From Bacillota bacterium (lineage in GTDB: Bacteria > Bacillota > Clostridia > Christensenellales > Aristaeellaceae), in contig JAEYCB010000049.1 in assembly GCA_023404345.1 (NCBI GenBank), forward strand, positions 1-19,922: DNA of 19,922 nucleotides, written 5' to 3'. Under the pieces are notes generated by a model. It ran no database searches. It worked only from the letters and a program-made list of their open reading frames with translations, and was not told where the DNA came from. The position numbers and the translations under genes were made by a program. Of this stretch, positions 1 through 7,216 are shown in pieces; the first letter of the stretch is position 1, and the number at the start of each line of letters is the position of its first letter.

Positions 1-15
1 AATTTTCTCAGACAT
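1..15 (-). CDS. 5' end of an unidentified gene (first 5 codons, runs off the left edge)
   Basis: On the minus strand an ATG at 15-13 begins MSEKI and continues past base 1. It is preceded by AAAGGAG with about 10 bases to the ATG, and by a promoter-like pair at 55-83. Five codons are too few to name a product. The start is believable because a ribosome binding site and a promoter are both in place. Confidence 0.35.
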
Positions 16-54
16 GGTTTGCAGTCTCCTTTTAGAATGGTGTGTCGCAACTTC

Positions 55-83
55 ATTCTACCAGAGTTCGCAAACTATGTCTC
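55..83 (-). promoter_or_regulatory. Probable sigma-A promoter for the gene starting at base 15
   Basis: On the minus strand, GAGACA (78-83, 4 of 6 to TTGACA) is followed after 17 bases by TAGAAT (55-60, 5 of 6 to TATAAT). A TGG just before the -10 gives an extended -10. It lies between the HEAT remnant and the edge gene, so the two are probably transcribed separately. Confidence 0.5.
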
Positions 84-120
84 TTTTTCCCTCCTTTCAT
101 TTTGCGCAACTTATCTTACC

Positions 121-443
121 TTATCTAGCTTTATCCAGTTTAGTTGGAAATTTATTTGCAAGATTCCCTACAATTCTGGAAGCTTCCCTTTTGCAGGAAT
201 TACAGAAGATAAAATATATTTTTCTGCCAAATCCAAATAATCTGCTTCTAAAGTAAACGCTTTGGAGCGACTTACTTCTTCAATGGCTTCGAGTAAAAGT
301 GAAATATTTTTCTCAGGCAAAGATTCACAAGCCTCTAAAACCACTGGAAAATTAAATTCCCGATTGATAATTGCTTCAGCAAGGCAATTTCTCTTTTCTA
401 AACGTTTTAATGATTTGTTATTCATTATTTCTGCAATAGTCAT
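121..443 (-). pseudogene. HEAT-repeat-like protein, frameshifted remnant (intact ORF 168-443)
   Basis: The start at 443 is well supported: TAGGAG lies 9 bases upstream of the ATG. The uninterrupted frame gives 91 residues beginning MTIAEIMNNKSLK and ends at a stop at 170-168. After Ser-Ser (209-204) the frame appears to change. The next minus frame reads NSCKREASRIVGNLA and onward to KFPTKLDKA before a stop at 123-121, which looks like the helical continuation of a HEAT-type repeat protein. Only two bases lie where a codon is expected, so one base seems to be missing near 202-203. The sequence is much more AT-rich than the dnaA side, which suggests transfer or a foreign join. HEAT assignment is by pattern only (short amphipathic helices such as LLEAIEEVSRSK). 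A genuinely short 91-residue protein is the alternative. Confidence 0.5.
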
Positions 444-483
444 TTTTATTTACTCCTATAAAGTAAAATAATACATTTTTGCA

Positions 484-528
484 CTTGCTAGCGGCGAACA
501 GCATTTTATGCTGTTCGCCGCCAGCAAG
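484..528. repeat. Inverted repeat / hairpin 1 at the composition boundary
   Basis: GCGGCGAACAGCAT (491-504) pairs perfectly with 508-521 around a TTT loop. The stem then continues, after one mismatch, through CTTGCT (484-489) with AGCAAG (523-528). There is no U-tract on either side, so an intrinsic terminator is not obvious. It sits exactly where AT-rich sequence gives way to GC-rich sequence. Confidence 0.75.
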
Positions 529-586
529 CAGACTGCTGACAAAGGGGCTGCTTTCGGTTGAAAGCAGCCCCTTTGTCAGCGGTCTG
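529..586. repeat. Very long perfect hairpin 2 (about 27-bp stem)
   Basis: Bases 535-555 pair perfectly with 560-580 around a four-base loop (GGTT). The stem extends outward through CAGACT (529-534) and GGTCTG (581-586) with one G-T pair. There is no U-tract next to it. The stem is longer than a usual intrinsic terminator. It could protect the 3' end of the zinc-ribbon transcript, be part of a small RNA, or be a mobile palindromic element. Confidence 0.75.
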
Positions 587-616
587 AGCGCCCCCGCCGA
601 AGCGGAGGCGCTTTTT
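587..616. terminator. Hairpin 3 with T-run, intrinsic terminator
   Basis: AGCGCC (587-592) pairs with GGCGCT (607-612) and CCGC (594-597) with GCGG (602-605), with one internal mismatch. TTTTT follows at 612-616 on the plus strand. Read on the minus strand, the loop is a C(UUCG)G tetraloop preceded by A5. It lies just past the stop of the zinc-ribbon gene at 622, so it may end minus-strand transcription together with hairpins 2 and 1, although the U-tract faces the plus direction. Confidence 0.6.
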
Positions 617-621
617 CAATC

Positions 622-912
622 TCAGTACTGGTTGTTGCGGTTGCGCTCGAAGCACTCGCGGCAGTACACGGGGCGGTCGCCCTTGGGCTGGAAAGGCACC
701 TGGGTGGTGGCGCCACAGCCGTCGCAGATCACCTCAAAGTACTGGCGCTCGGCGCGACCGGGATTCTCGCGGTTGCGGCGGGCAGCGCGGCACTCATGGC
801 AACGGGTGGGGTCGTTCTGGAAGCCCTTGTCCGCAAAGAACTGCTGCTCAGAAGCGCTGAACACAAATTCCTTGCCACAGTCACGGCATACCAAAGTCTT
901 GTCTTCGAACAT
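622..912 (-). CDS. Small zinc-ribbon domain protein
   Basis: A 96-residue soluble protein beginning MFEDKTLVCRDCGKEF. It contains two CxxC-rich zinc-binding halves: an N-terminal knuckle (CRDCGKEF, then CHEC after about 30 residues) and a C-terminal one (CDGC, then CRECF). This matches the family usually annotated as probable zinc-ribbon proteins of Firmicutes, whose function is unknown; nucleic-acid or protein binding is the usual inference. The start at 912 is chosen because GGAGGG lies 8 bases upstream and the metal-binding domain begins immediately. The open frame extends further upstream, but that extension crosses the promoter at 1046-1073. It has its own promoter and lies downstream of dnaA on the same strand. 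No catalytic residues are visible. Confidence 0.85.
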   Translation of the reverse strand: MFEDKTLVCRDCGKEFVFSASEQQFFADKGFQNDPTRCHECRAARRNRENPGRAERQYFEVICDGCGATTQVPFQPKGDRPVYCRECFERNRNNQY

Positions 913-1045
913 GGTTGGATTCCCTCCACTTTTTGGTTTGTTCTGTCTCGAATCTGCTTTGAGTCCCTGGCGTGGTTTCCGTGCTTTCGAACAAACTCGA
1001 AGGAAAGGAACCTGAACCATATAACCTAAGCTGGACAGCGGCTCA

Positions 1046-1073
1046 ATTATAGCATGAATCCGCGCGTTTGCAA
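1046..1073 (-). promoter_or_regulatory. Promoter of the zinc-ribbon gene
   Basis: On the minus strand, TTGCAA (1068-1073), a 16-base spacer and a perfect TATAAT (1046-1051) with TGC before it (extended -10). Transcription should begin near 1039, giving a leader of about 125 bases before the ATG at 912. I see no recognisable riboswitch in that leader. Confidence 0.7.
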
Positions 1074-1115
1074 AGCGGTTTCCCGAAATTTTCTTTTCCG
1101 GCCGCTCCCGTTGCA

Positions 1116-2441
1116 TCAGGCGGGGTTTTTGATCATGCGGCGGATATCATCCAGGAGGCTCACCAGGCTGGGCGACTGCTTGATGGAGTCCTCCACTTTG
1201 CTGATGGAGGACATCACCGTTGTGTAATGCCGGCCACCGAAGGCATCGCCGATGCGGGTCAGGCTCAGGCCCATCATCTCGCGCGCCAGGTACATGGCAA
1301 TCTGCCGGGGCACAGTGATCTCATGGTTGCGCTTAGGGCTTTTGAGGTCCTCTACGCTCAAGCCGTAATAGTTGGCGACGGCATCCTGAATGCTGTCGCA
1401 GGTGATCACGCGCGTTTCGGAGTGCTTGAACAGCTCGCGCAGCGCCTCGCGCGCCAACTGCATGTCGATGGGACGACGGGTCAAGCTGGAATAGGCTGTC
1501 AGCCGGGTCACGCTGCCCTCCAGCTCACGCACGTTGGTGTCGATCTTCTCGGCGATCAACGCCAGAATGTCGTCGCTGATGTTGAGGTGCTCAAACTCCG
1601 CCTTCTTGCGCAGAATCGCCAGCCGTGTTTCGAAGTCGGGCCGCTGGATATCGGCCACGAGTCCTCCCTCAAAGCGGCTGCACAGGCGCTCTTCCAGCTT
1701 CTGAATCTCCTTAGGCGGCTTATCGGAGGTCATCACGATCTGCTTGCCGGCCTCACGCAGGTGGTTGAAGGTGTGGAAGAACTCCTCTTCCGTACCATGC
1801 TTGCCCGCAATGAACTGAATATCGTCCACCATGAGGATATCCACGTTGCGGAAGCGTTCGCGGAACTGCTGGTTCTGATTGGTCTGCATGGCGCTGACCA
1901 GCTGGTTGGTAAAGTCCTCGCTGGTGATGTATAATATGCGCATATCGGGATACAGCTCATGTGCGTAATGTCCGATGGCGTGCATCAGGTGCGTCTTGCC
2001 CAAGCCCACGCCGCCGTAAATAAACAACGGGTTATACGCCTTGGCAGGCACCTCCGCCACCGCAAGAGACACCGCATGCGCAAAGCGGTTGCTGGAGCCA
2101 ACTACAAAGGTGTCAAAGGTATATTTGGGGTTGAGCAGCGCCAGCGTATCACCTGACGAACGAGCCTCCAACGCCTTGAGCCGGTCCTTAAGCTCCTCGT
2201 GGCCATATACCTCCACCGTCAGGGCGCGGCCCGCCGCCGTACTGACCGCCTTTTGAATCTGGCCCATGTACCGGCTCGTGCCCATCTGCTGCACTACTGG
2301 GCTTACACACTCCAGCAGCACCGTATCCCCCACCAGCGCGCAGGGCTTAAGAGCCGTTTCGATCCAGGTGCTGTAACTGATGCGGGTCATCTCCTCCTGC
2401 AAAATTTTGCAGGCACTTCCCCACAGCTCCTCAGCCTTCAT
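1116..2441 (-). CDS. dnaA: Chromosomal replication initiator protein DnaA
   Basis: A 441-residue AAA+ initiator, the usual family length. It binds DnaA boxes at oriC, forms an ATP-dependent filament and opens the duplex. Visible domains: I (about 1-80, helicase-loading and self-association), a short linker II (about 81-104), III AAA+ with Walker A GGVGLGKT (143-150) and Walker B ILMVDD (202-207), and IV with the DNA-binding signature GGRHYTTV (402-409). MKAEELW at 2441 matches the family N-terminus. A GTG one codon upstream at 2444 is closer to the GGAAGG ribosome binding site (11 rather than 14 bases) and may be the true start. The promoter at 2472-2500 carries a DnaA box over its -35, so autoregulation is likely. 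Unusually, dnaN does not follow; the downstream gene is the zinc-ribbon protein. Confidence 0.97.
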   Translation of the reverse strand: MKAEELWGSACKILQEEMTRISYSTWIETALKPCALVGDTVLLECVSPVVQQMGTSRYMGQIQKAVSTAAGRALTVEVYGHEELKDRLKALEARSSGDTLALLNPKYTFDTFVVGSSNRFAHAVSLAVAEVPAKAYNPLFIYGGVGLGKTHLMHAIGHYAHELYPDMRILYITSEDFTNQLVSAMQTNQNQQFRERFRNVDILMVDDIQFIAGKHGTEEEFFHTFNHLREAGKQIVMTSDKPPKEIQKLEERLCSRFEGGLVADIQRPDFETRLAILRKKAEFEHLNISDDILALIAEKIDTNVRELEGSVTRLTAYSSLTRRPIDMQLAREALRELFKHSETRVITCDSIQDAVANYYGLSVEDLKSPKRNHEITVPRQIAMYLAREMMGLSLTRIGDAFGGRHYTTVMSSISKVEDSIKQSPSLVSLLDDIRRMIKNPA

Positions 2442-2471
2442 CACGGCGCATTCAACCTTCCATTCGTGTAT

Positions 2472-2500
2472 ATTATACAAAGTTTGCTTTGGTCTGTTAT
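2472..2500 (-). promoter_or_regulatory. dnaA promoter overlapped by a DnaA box
   Basis: On the minus strand, ATAACA (2495-2500, 4 of 6), a 17-base spacer and a perfect TATAAT (2472-2477). The plus-strand box TTATCCACA (2497-2505) overlaps the -35 hexamer. Bound DnaA would therefore compete with RNA polymerase, the usual arrangement for dnaA autorepression. Confidence 0.65.
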
Positions 2501-2830
2501 CCACATGGTTACTTCCAAAGATGCAAAGAATGTGGAAAACGCTTTTGTGGAAAACCACACGCGCCATTCCACATTTCGTGCATTATCATAGCAGATGCGG
2601 ACACATTTGACAAGTATCCCTTCGCTTCGCACTTTTGCATAGGAGAAGAGATGTTGAAAACCTTCTTTCCTACCCATGGTGGAAGACATCTGCCACCTCC
2701 ACAAAACATGGCGCTTGACAACTCAAAACTGTATATATATACAGCATTAATTGAATAATAATATATTTTTTAAAGAAAAGATTTCCTTCCGTTATTTTTT
2801 CCGTGCTCAAAAACAAGGACTTGATGAAGA
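2473..2830. other. oriC: Probable chromosomal replication origin (oriC) with DnaA boxes and AT-rich unwinding region
   Basis: This gene-free stretch of about 450 bases, upstream of dnaA, holds a cluster of DnaA-box matches: TTATCCACA at 2497-2505 (plus, perfect), TTTTCCACA on the minus strand at 2531-2539 and again at 2546-2554, and weaker CATTCCACA (2565-2573), TTATACAAA (2473-2481) and minus-strand TTTTCAACA (2652-2660). From about 2725 to 2830 the sequence becomes very AT-rich, including a 16-base palindrome at 2729-2744 built on alternating TA and a run of T and A around 2755-2775, suitable as a duplex-unwinding element. Gene orientation flips here (minus to the left, mainly plus to the right), which supports bidirectional replication from this point. 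Firmicute origins can also have a second half beyond dnaA; I see no clear box cluster between 912 and 1115. Confidence 0.8.
2715..2743 (+). promoter_or_regulatory. Promoter inside the origin AT-rich region, reading rightward
   Basis: A perfect TTGACA at 2715-2720 is followed after 17 bases by TATACA (2738-2743), or after 15 by TATATA. The -10 lies within the palindrome 2729-2744. It would drive the gene at 2898 with a leader of about 150 bases. Transcription from here would also pass through the unwinding region. Confidence 0.55.
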
Positions 2831-2897
2831 GAATGTAGAAATATGTTGCAGAATTGGGTTGGCATCAGCTTGCGCGGACGGGAGGTATCAGGCGGCG

Positions 2898-3386
2898 ATG
2901 GCGATTCCCGTTGGGGTGGCAGATGTGGAGCGCGTGCTCAGGCCGTGGCTTGGGACGCTTTTTTTGAGCGCCAACCATCTGGCTTCCGACGTGGCAGAGC
3001 GCATGCGCGTCTATGCGCCCTACCGTCAAACCCTGGAAAGCCTGCGTGACGAGCTGGAAAGCTTCCTTTTGGTGCAGCTCAACCGCCTGACCAGCGGCAG
3101 TCTGACTGTCATTACAGACAATTATCATACCCGTCGGCTAGGCATGGGGCAGATCGCTGCCATCACCGATGACCTGATGGGCGTAATCTTTGACAAACTG
3201 ACCCCCTTCTCTGCTAACTTCATAAAGCTCAATGACTACAGCCTGCGCGTGTGCAGCCTCAACGCCCTGCGCGTGCTCTATCAGCGCTACGCCTCCTTCT
3301 ACACCAAAGAAGAATTTGATTTTATGGTGCATATGATCCGCACCATCTACCCGCCAGAGCGCTATGCCGCGTGGCTTAAGGAGTAA
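2898..3386 (+). CDS. Conserved-looking hypothetical protein next to oriC
   Basis: 162 residues from ATG at 2898, chosen because GGGAGG ends about 12 bases upstream. The open frame reaches back to a TTG at 2751, but those extra codons run through AT-rich origin DNA with no ribosome binding site and look non-coding. The protein is soluble and mostly helical, with an amphipathic stretch (LESLRDELESFLLVQLNRL), a central VITDNYHTRR segment and a C-terminal YPPERYAAWLKE. I do not recognise the family and see no catalytic motif. It is divergent from dnaA across the origin and about 100 bases ahead of rarA, which has its own promoter. Confidence 0.75.
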   Translation: MAIPVGVADVERVLRPWLGTLFLSANHLASDVAERMRVYAPYRQTLESLRDELESFLLVQLNRLTSGSLTVITDNYHTRRLGMGQIAAITDDLMGVIFDKLTPFSANFIKLNDYSLRVCSLNALRVLYQRYASFYTKEEFDFMVHMIRTIYPPERYAAWLKE

Positions 3387-3394
3387 GCCGCGCG

Positions 3395-3423
3395 TTGCAT
3401 TTTTTGAAGAAAAAGTGTATAGT
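3395..3423 (+). promoter_or_regulatory. Promoter of the rarA operon
   Basis: TTGCAT (3395-3400, 4 of 6), a 17-base spacer and TATAGT (3418-3423, 5 of 6). Transcription should begin near 3430, so the leader is about 57 bases. It contains a 6-bp stem GCGGCA/TGCCGC (3454-3459 with 3471-3476). Confidence 0.6.
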
Positions 3424-3486
3424 GTGTAGTGTTTGCCTGAACCAACGACCCGTGCGGCAAGGCCAGTCCGTGCCGCCTTTGATTGT

Positions 3487-4833
3487 ATGAACGATTTTGA
3501 ACAGCAAATCCTTTTCAGCGGCCTGGAGACAAGCGCCTCCCTGCCGCCCCTGGCCGAGCGCATGCGGCCCCGCACGCTTGATGAATTTGTGGGACAGGAG
3601 CGGATTTTGGGGCCGGGCCGGCTGCTTCGCCGCGCCATCGAGGCCGACCGGCTGCAAAGCAGCATCTTCTGGGGCCCGCCCGGCTGCGGAAAAACCACGC
3701 TGGCGTCCATTATCGCCCGCATGACGGGCAGCGCATTTGAAAAGCTCAACGCTGTGACCAGCGGCGTGGCGGATGTGCGCCAGGTGCTCAAGGAGGCGCA
3801 GGAGCGCCGCCTGCGCTATGGCCGTGCCACCTACCTGCTTCTGGACGAGTGCCACCGCTGGTCCAAAGCACAGAGCGACAGCATTCTTCCTGCTATTGAA
3901 AGCGGTCTCATACGTTTCATCGGTTCCACGACGGAAAATCCCATGGTCAGCATGACCCCGGCCATTGTGAGCCGGTGCCGCGTGTTTCAATTTGAGCCTC
4001 TTCAGACGGAAGACGTGCTGCGTGCGCTGCAAAATGCCCTGCGCGACCCGGAGCGCGGTTATGGTCAGAGCGACGTACGCTTGGAAGATGGCGCGCTTGC
4101 CTACATCGCCCGCATGTCGGGCGGCGACGTGCGCACCGCCCTTGGCGCGCTGGAGCTGGCCTGGCTGACCACCGCCGAGGAAACCGCCCCCTCGACCGGC
4201 CGCCCCTTCAAGCGCCTGACGCTGGAAACGGCCCAGGAAAGCGTACAGAAGCCCATGCTCAAGATGGACGAGGGGCAGTATTACGACATGCTCTCCGCCT
4301 TCATCAAGAGCATGCGCGGCAGCGACCCGGACGCGGCGCTCTTCTGGTTCAGCCGCCTGCTCTATGCGGGCGTAGATCCTAAGCTCATCGTGCGGCGCAT
4401 CGTGGTGCACGCCAGCGAGGACGTGGGCCTGGCCGATCCCCTGGCTATGCTGCAGGCGCAGGCCGCCGTGACGGCGCTGGAATTTGTGGGCATGCCGGAA
4501 GCACGCATCCCCATCGCGCAGGCCATCATCGCTGTCTGTCTGGCAGAAAAGAGCAACAGCGTGTGCACGGCCATCGACGCCGCCATGGCGGACGCCCAAA
4601 AGGGCGGGCTGGCCCCCGTGCCTCCGTACCTGCGGGACCAGAGTTATGCCATGCCGCACTCCCGGACGCCGCAGTACAAATACCCCCACGATTATCCCGG
4701 CCATTTTGTCAGGCAGGCCTATATGCCGCCGGGCTATGAACATACCGTGTACTACCGGCCCACCTGCCAGGGCCATGAAGCCAAACTCCGCGACCGGCAT
4801 GCACGCAGATTTGGAGAAGGCCATGAAGCATGA
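3487..4833 (+). CDS. rarA: RarA/MgsA-type AAA+ ATPase (replication-associated recombination protein A)
   Basis: 448 residues, the usual RarA length. RarA proteins are AAA+ ATPases of the clamp-loader group that act at stalled forks and single-stranded DNA ends in the cytoplasm. Order: N-terminal helix with PLAERMRPRTLDEFVGQ, Walker A GPPGCGKT (63-70), Walker B LLLDE (117-121), sensor 1 STTENP (147-152), arginine-finger region SRC, then the helical lid and C-terminal tetramerisation domain ending in a PPYLRD-type tail. After Walker B the protein has CHRW where IHRF is usual. ATG at 3487 gives the family N-terminus but has no clear Shine-Dalgarno; an in-frame TTG at 3433 would add 18 residues and looks less likely. 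The stop overlaps the kinase gene start by 11 bases. Its nearness to oriC fits a replication role. Confidence 0.93.
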   Translation: MNDFEQQILFSGLETSASLPPLAERMRPRTLDEFVGQERILGPGRLLRRAIEADRLQSSIFWGPPGCGKTTLASIIARMTGSAFEKLNAVTSGVADVRQVLKEAQERRLRYGRATYLLLDECHRWSKAQSDSILPAIESGLIRFIGSTTENPMVSMTPAIVSRCRVFQFEPLQTEDVLRALQNALRDPERGYGQSDVRLEDGALAYIARMSGGDVRTALGALELAWLTTAEETAPSTGRPFKRLTLETAQESVQKPMLKMDEGQYYDMLSAFIKSMRGSDPDAALFWFSRLLYAGVDPKLIVRRIVVHASEDVGLADPLAMLQAQAAVTALEFVGMPEARIPIAQAIIAVCLAEKSNSVCTAIDAAMADAQKGGLAPVPPYLRDQSYAMPHSRTPQYKYPHDYPGHFVRQAYMPPGYEHTVYYRPTCQGHEAKLRDRHARRFGEGHEA

Positions 4834-5716
4834 GCTGAAACGCAAGCCCGACGTTCAAAAAACCACGATGTTTGCCATCGTGGTCAATGCCGTGCAGATC
4901 GGCGTGCTACTAGCCTTTGTGCTCTATGTGCTCACCGCAGGGCCGGAGGCGCGCAACAGCTGGTCGTTGCAATTCATGGTCATCGCGGGCGCGCTGATGG
5001 CCGCCTGGGGCGCGAGCGTGGATATTCAGGATGCGCTGCGTACCCGCCGGCTGGAGCGCACCATCGGCGAATTGCAGATCACCAATAAACAGATGGATGC
5101 GCTTAACCTGAAGCTGCGCGCTCAGCGTCATGACTTTCTCAACCACCTGCAGGTGGTTTACAGCCTGCTGGAGATGCAGGAATATGATGAAGCCACCGCC
5201 TATCTGGAGCGCGTATACGACGAGCATCGGTCCGTTTCCTCGGTGTTGCGAACCAAGATGACGGCTTTCAACGCGCTGTTGCAGGTCAAGAGCGCGGCGT
5301 GCGAGGAACGCGGCATCACGCTGGAGATGGACATCCGCAGCACGCTGGAAGGCCTGCCCGTGCCGCCGTGGGAACTTTGCTGCATCATCGGCAACCTCAT
5401 GGACAACGCCATGGATGCAGTGGAGGGAGCGCCGGAAGGCCGCATTCGCCTGACCGTTTCGGAGGAGCTGCGCGGCTTTTCCTTTGTGATCTCCAATAAC
5501 GGCGCGCCCATCCCGGAGGAGCTGCGCGGCCGGCTTTTCGAGCCGGGCGTATCCACCAAGGGCGAGGGCCATGGGCTGGGGCTGAGCATCGTGCGCAACA
5601 CGCTGTCAGAGTTTGGCGGAACCATTTCTCTGGAAACGGGTCCTGAAACCGTCTTTACCGTCACCGTGCCCCGCGAAAACGCGGGCACGCCAAAGCCTGC
5701 GCCCAAAGGGCGCTAA
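4823..5716 (+). CDS. Sensor histidine kinase, SpoOB/DpiB-type, with two TM helices and no sensor domain
   Basis: 297 residues from ATG 4823 (GGAG 6 bases upstream; an upstream in-frame ATG at 4799 lacks one). Two membrane segments (about 15-39 and 48-66) are joined by a short external loop. A coiled coil (about 74-98) leads to the phospho-acceptor motif RHDFLNHLQ with His103. The ATPase domain follows: N-box NLMDNAMDAV (191-200) and G-box KGEGHGLGLS (246-255). HDxxNHLQ is typical of the CitA/DpiB and Agr-like group whose dimerisation helices resemble Spo0B. The sensing input must come from the membrane segments or a partner, because no extracytoplasmic domain exists. No response regulator is encoded nearby, so it is an orphan. 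Translation is probably coupled to rarA, and the downstream flippase follows after 36 bases. Confidence 0.9.
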   Translation: MKHELKRKPDVQKTTMFAIVVNAVQIGVLLAFVLYVLTAGPEARNSWSLQFMVIAGALMAAWGASVDIQDALRTRRLERTIGELQITNKQMDALNLKLRAQRHDFLNHLQVVYSLLEMQEYDEATAYLERVYDEHRSVSSVLRTKMTAFNALLQVKSAACEERGITLEMDIRSTLEGLPVPPWELCCIIGNLMDNAMDAVEGAPEGRIRLTVSEELRGFSFVISNNGAPIPEELRGRLFEPGVSTKGEGHGLGLSIVRNTLSEFGGTISLETGPETVFTVTVPRENAGTPKPAPKGR

Positions 5717-5752
5717 CACACGAAGGGAGCGCGGGGCATATCCCGCAGGCGC

Positions 5753-7216
5753 ATGGAACGCAGCAAGCAGCGGTTTTTGAAAAACATGGTGGGATTTTCC
5801 ATGGTCACATGGATTTCCTTTGCGCTGGGCTTTATCGCAACGCCCATCTCCACACGGCTCTTCGCGCCTGCGGAGCTGGCGCGCGTGAGCATGTTCGGCA
5901 CCTATACGTCGCTGTTTTGCTCGGTGTGTTATCTGGGGCTGGATCAGGCATTCGTCCGCTTTTTCCGCGAAACCCCCGGCCGCATGACGCCGCGTGCGCT
6001 GCTGACCTTCTGCCTGTCGGTGGCGCTGGGCTTCGGGGTGGTGTCCTCGGCGGTACTACTGGGCTTCTGGCGCTCTTTGAGCGGGGAAATCGTGGGACAG
6101 CCGGATTTCTCCATCTTCTTATGTCTGTGCCTCTACAGCTGCTCGCTGGTCATCTTCCGCTTTCTGTCGCTGTGCTACCGTATGGAGCAGAACGCGCTGC
6201 TCTATACCATCCAGGGCGTGGTGCATGCGCTGCTGACCAAGATCGCCTACCTGGCGGTGGGCTTCAGCCGCCCTACAGGTCGCTACGCCATTGTGGCCCT
6301 GACGGCGCTGATGGCGGTCTTTACGGTGGTCTTTCTGATTTTGCAGCGCAACCGTCTGGACTTTTCCTTCCCCCGCCTGACCGACCGGGACGCTGTGCGC
6401 GAGCTGGGCAAATACGCCCTGCCGCTGGTGCCGCTGAGCGTGCTGAGCTGGCTGAACACGTCAGTAAGCACGCTGGCGCTCAAGCACCTGCTGGGGTACG
6501 AGGCGACGGGTATCTTCTCCAGCGCGCTGGGGTTGGCCTCCACGATCAACATCATCCAGACGGGCTTCAACACCTACTGGGCCCCCTATGTGCTGGAAAA
6601 CTACCAAAGCGACGACCGCCAGCGCTTCTACACCGTGCACCGGCTCATGGCCTGCATGCTCACGCTCTTCGGGCTGGGCATCACGCTGCTTCAGTCCCCG
6701 GTGTTTTTGCTGCTGGGCAAGAGCTACCGAAGCTCGGTGGTGTTCTTCCCGTTTTTGTTCCTCTCCCCCATCTGCTACTGCCTGGGCGAAACCACGGGCA
6801 TGGGCATCACCATTTCCAAAAAGACCTATTGGACCACGCTGATCTACCTGTTTTCCGCTCTGGCCAACATCGCTCTGTGCTTTCTGCTCATCCCGCCGCT
6901 TGGCATCTCCGGCGCGGCCATGGCCTCGGCGCTTTCGGCCATCCTCACGCTGCTTCTGCGCACTGCCGTGGGCGAAAGGTACTACCGCGCGATTCTCAAC
7001 TACCGCTGCCTGGCCCTGACCATCGGGCTGATGACGGCGGCGTCCTTTTTGAACCTGCTGCTAAGCGGCGTATGGAAATACCTGGCGCTGGTTCTGGTGC
7101 TGGCGCTGGCCTGCGCCCTGTACCGTGCGGAGCTTCGGACCCTTCTGACCACCGCCGGTCAGGTGCTTGCCGCGCTGCGCGGCCATCTGCGGAAGGAGGA
7201 GCGCCATGGGCGATAA
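5753..7216 (+). CDS. Polysaccharide/oligosaccharide flippase of the MOP (Wzx/SpoVB-like) superfamily
   Basis: 487 residues with about 12-14 hydrophobic helices across the whole length. The basic N-terminus (MERSKQRFLKNMVGF) leads into a helix with TPISTRLFAPAELARVSMFGTY, typical of MOP-superfamily exporters that flip lipid-linked glycans across the membrane. The substrate cannot be read from sequence. The adjacent glycosyltransferase overlaps by 11 bases and suggests a cell-surface polysaccharide or teichoic-type glycan. The start at 5753 is supported indirectly: AAGGGAG at 5723-5729 is too far for normal initiation, but a GCGGG/CCCGC hairpin (5731-5735 with 5742-5746) lies between it and the ATG and would bring the effective spacing to about 7 bases. 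Confidence 0.9.
   Translation: MERSKQRFLKNMVGFSMVTWISFALGFIATPISTRLFAPAELARVSMFGTYTSLFCSVCYLGLDQAFVRFFRETPGRMTPRALLTFCLSVALGFGVVSSAVLLGFWRSLSGEIVGQPDFSIFLCLCLYSCSLVIFRFLSLCYRMEQNALLYTIQGVVHALLTKIAYLAVGFSRPTGRYAIVALTALMAVFTVVFLILQRNRLDFSFPRLTDRDAVRELGKYALPLVPLSVLSWLNTSVSTLALKHLLGYEATGIFSSALGLASTINIIQTGFNTYWAPYVLENYQSDDRQRFYTVHRLMACMLTLFGLGITLLQSPVFLLLGKSYRSSVVFFPFLFLSPICYCLGETTGMGITISKKTYWTTLIYLFSALANIALCFLLIPPLGISGAAMASALSAILTLLLRTAVGERYYRAILNYRCLALTIGLMTAASFLNLLLSGVWKYLALVLVLALACALYRAELRTLLTTAGQVLAALRGHLRKEERHGR

Noticed and set aside
484..612. CRISPR array suggested by repeated hairpins
   Set aside because: The three stems differ in sequence and there are no equal spacers or direct repeats.
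1068..1934. Long plus-strand open frame antisense to dnaA
   Set aside because: Low-complexity His/Leu/Gly-rich translation with no ribosome binding site; dnaA on the other strand is unambiguous.
3376..4845. 489-codon minus-strand frame antisense to rarA
   Set aside because: Product of GC-rich codon bias opposite a conserved gene; no family features.
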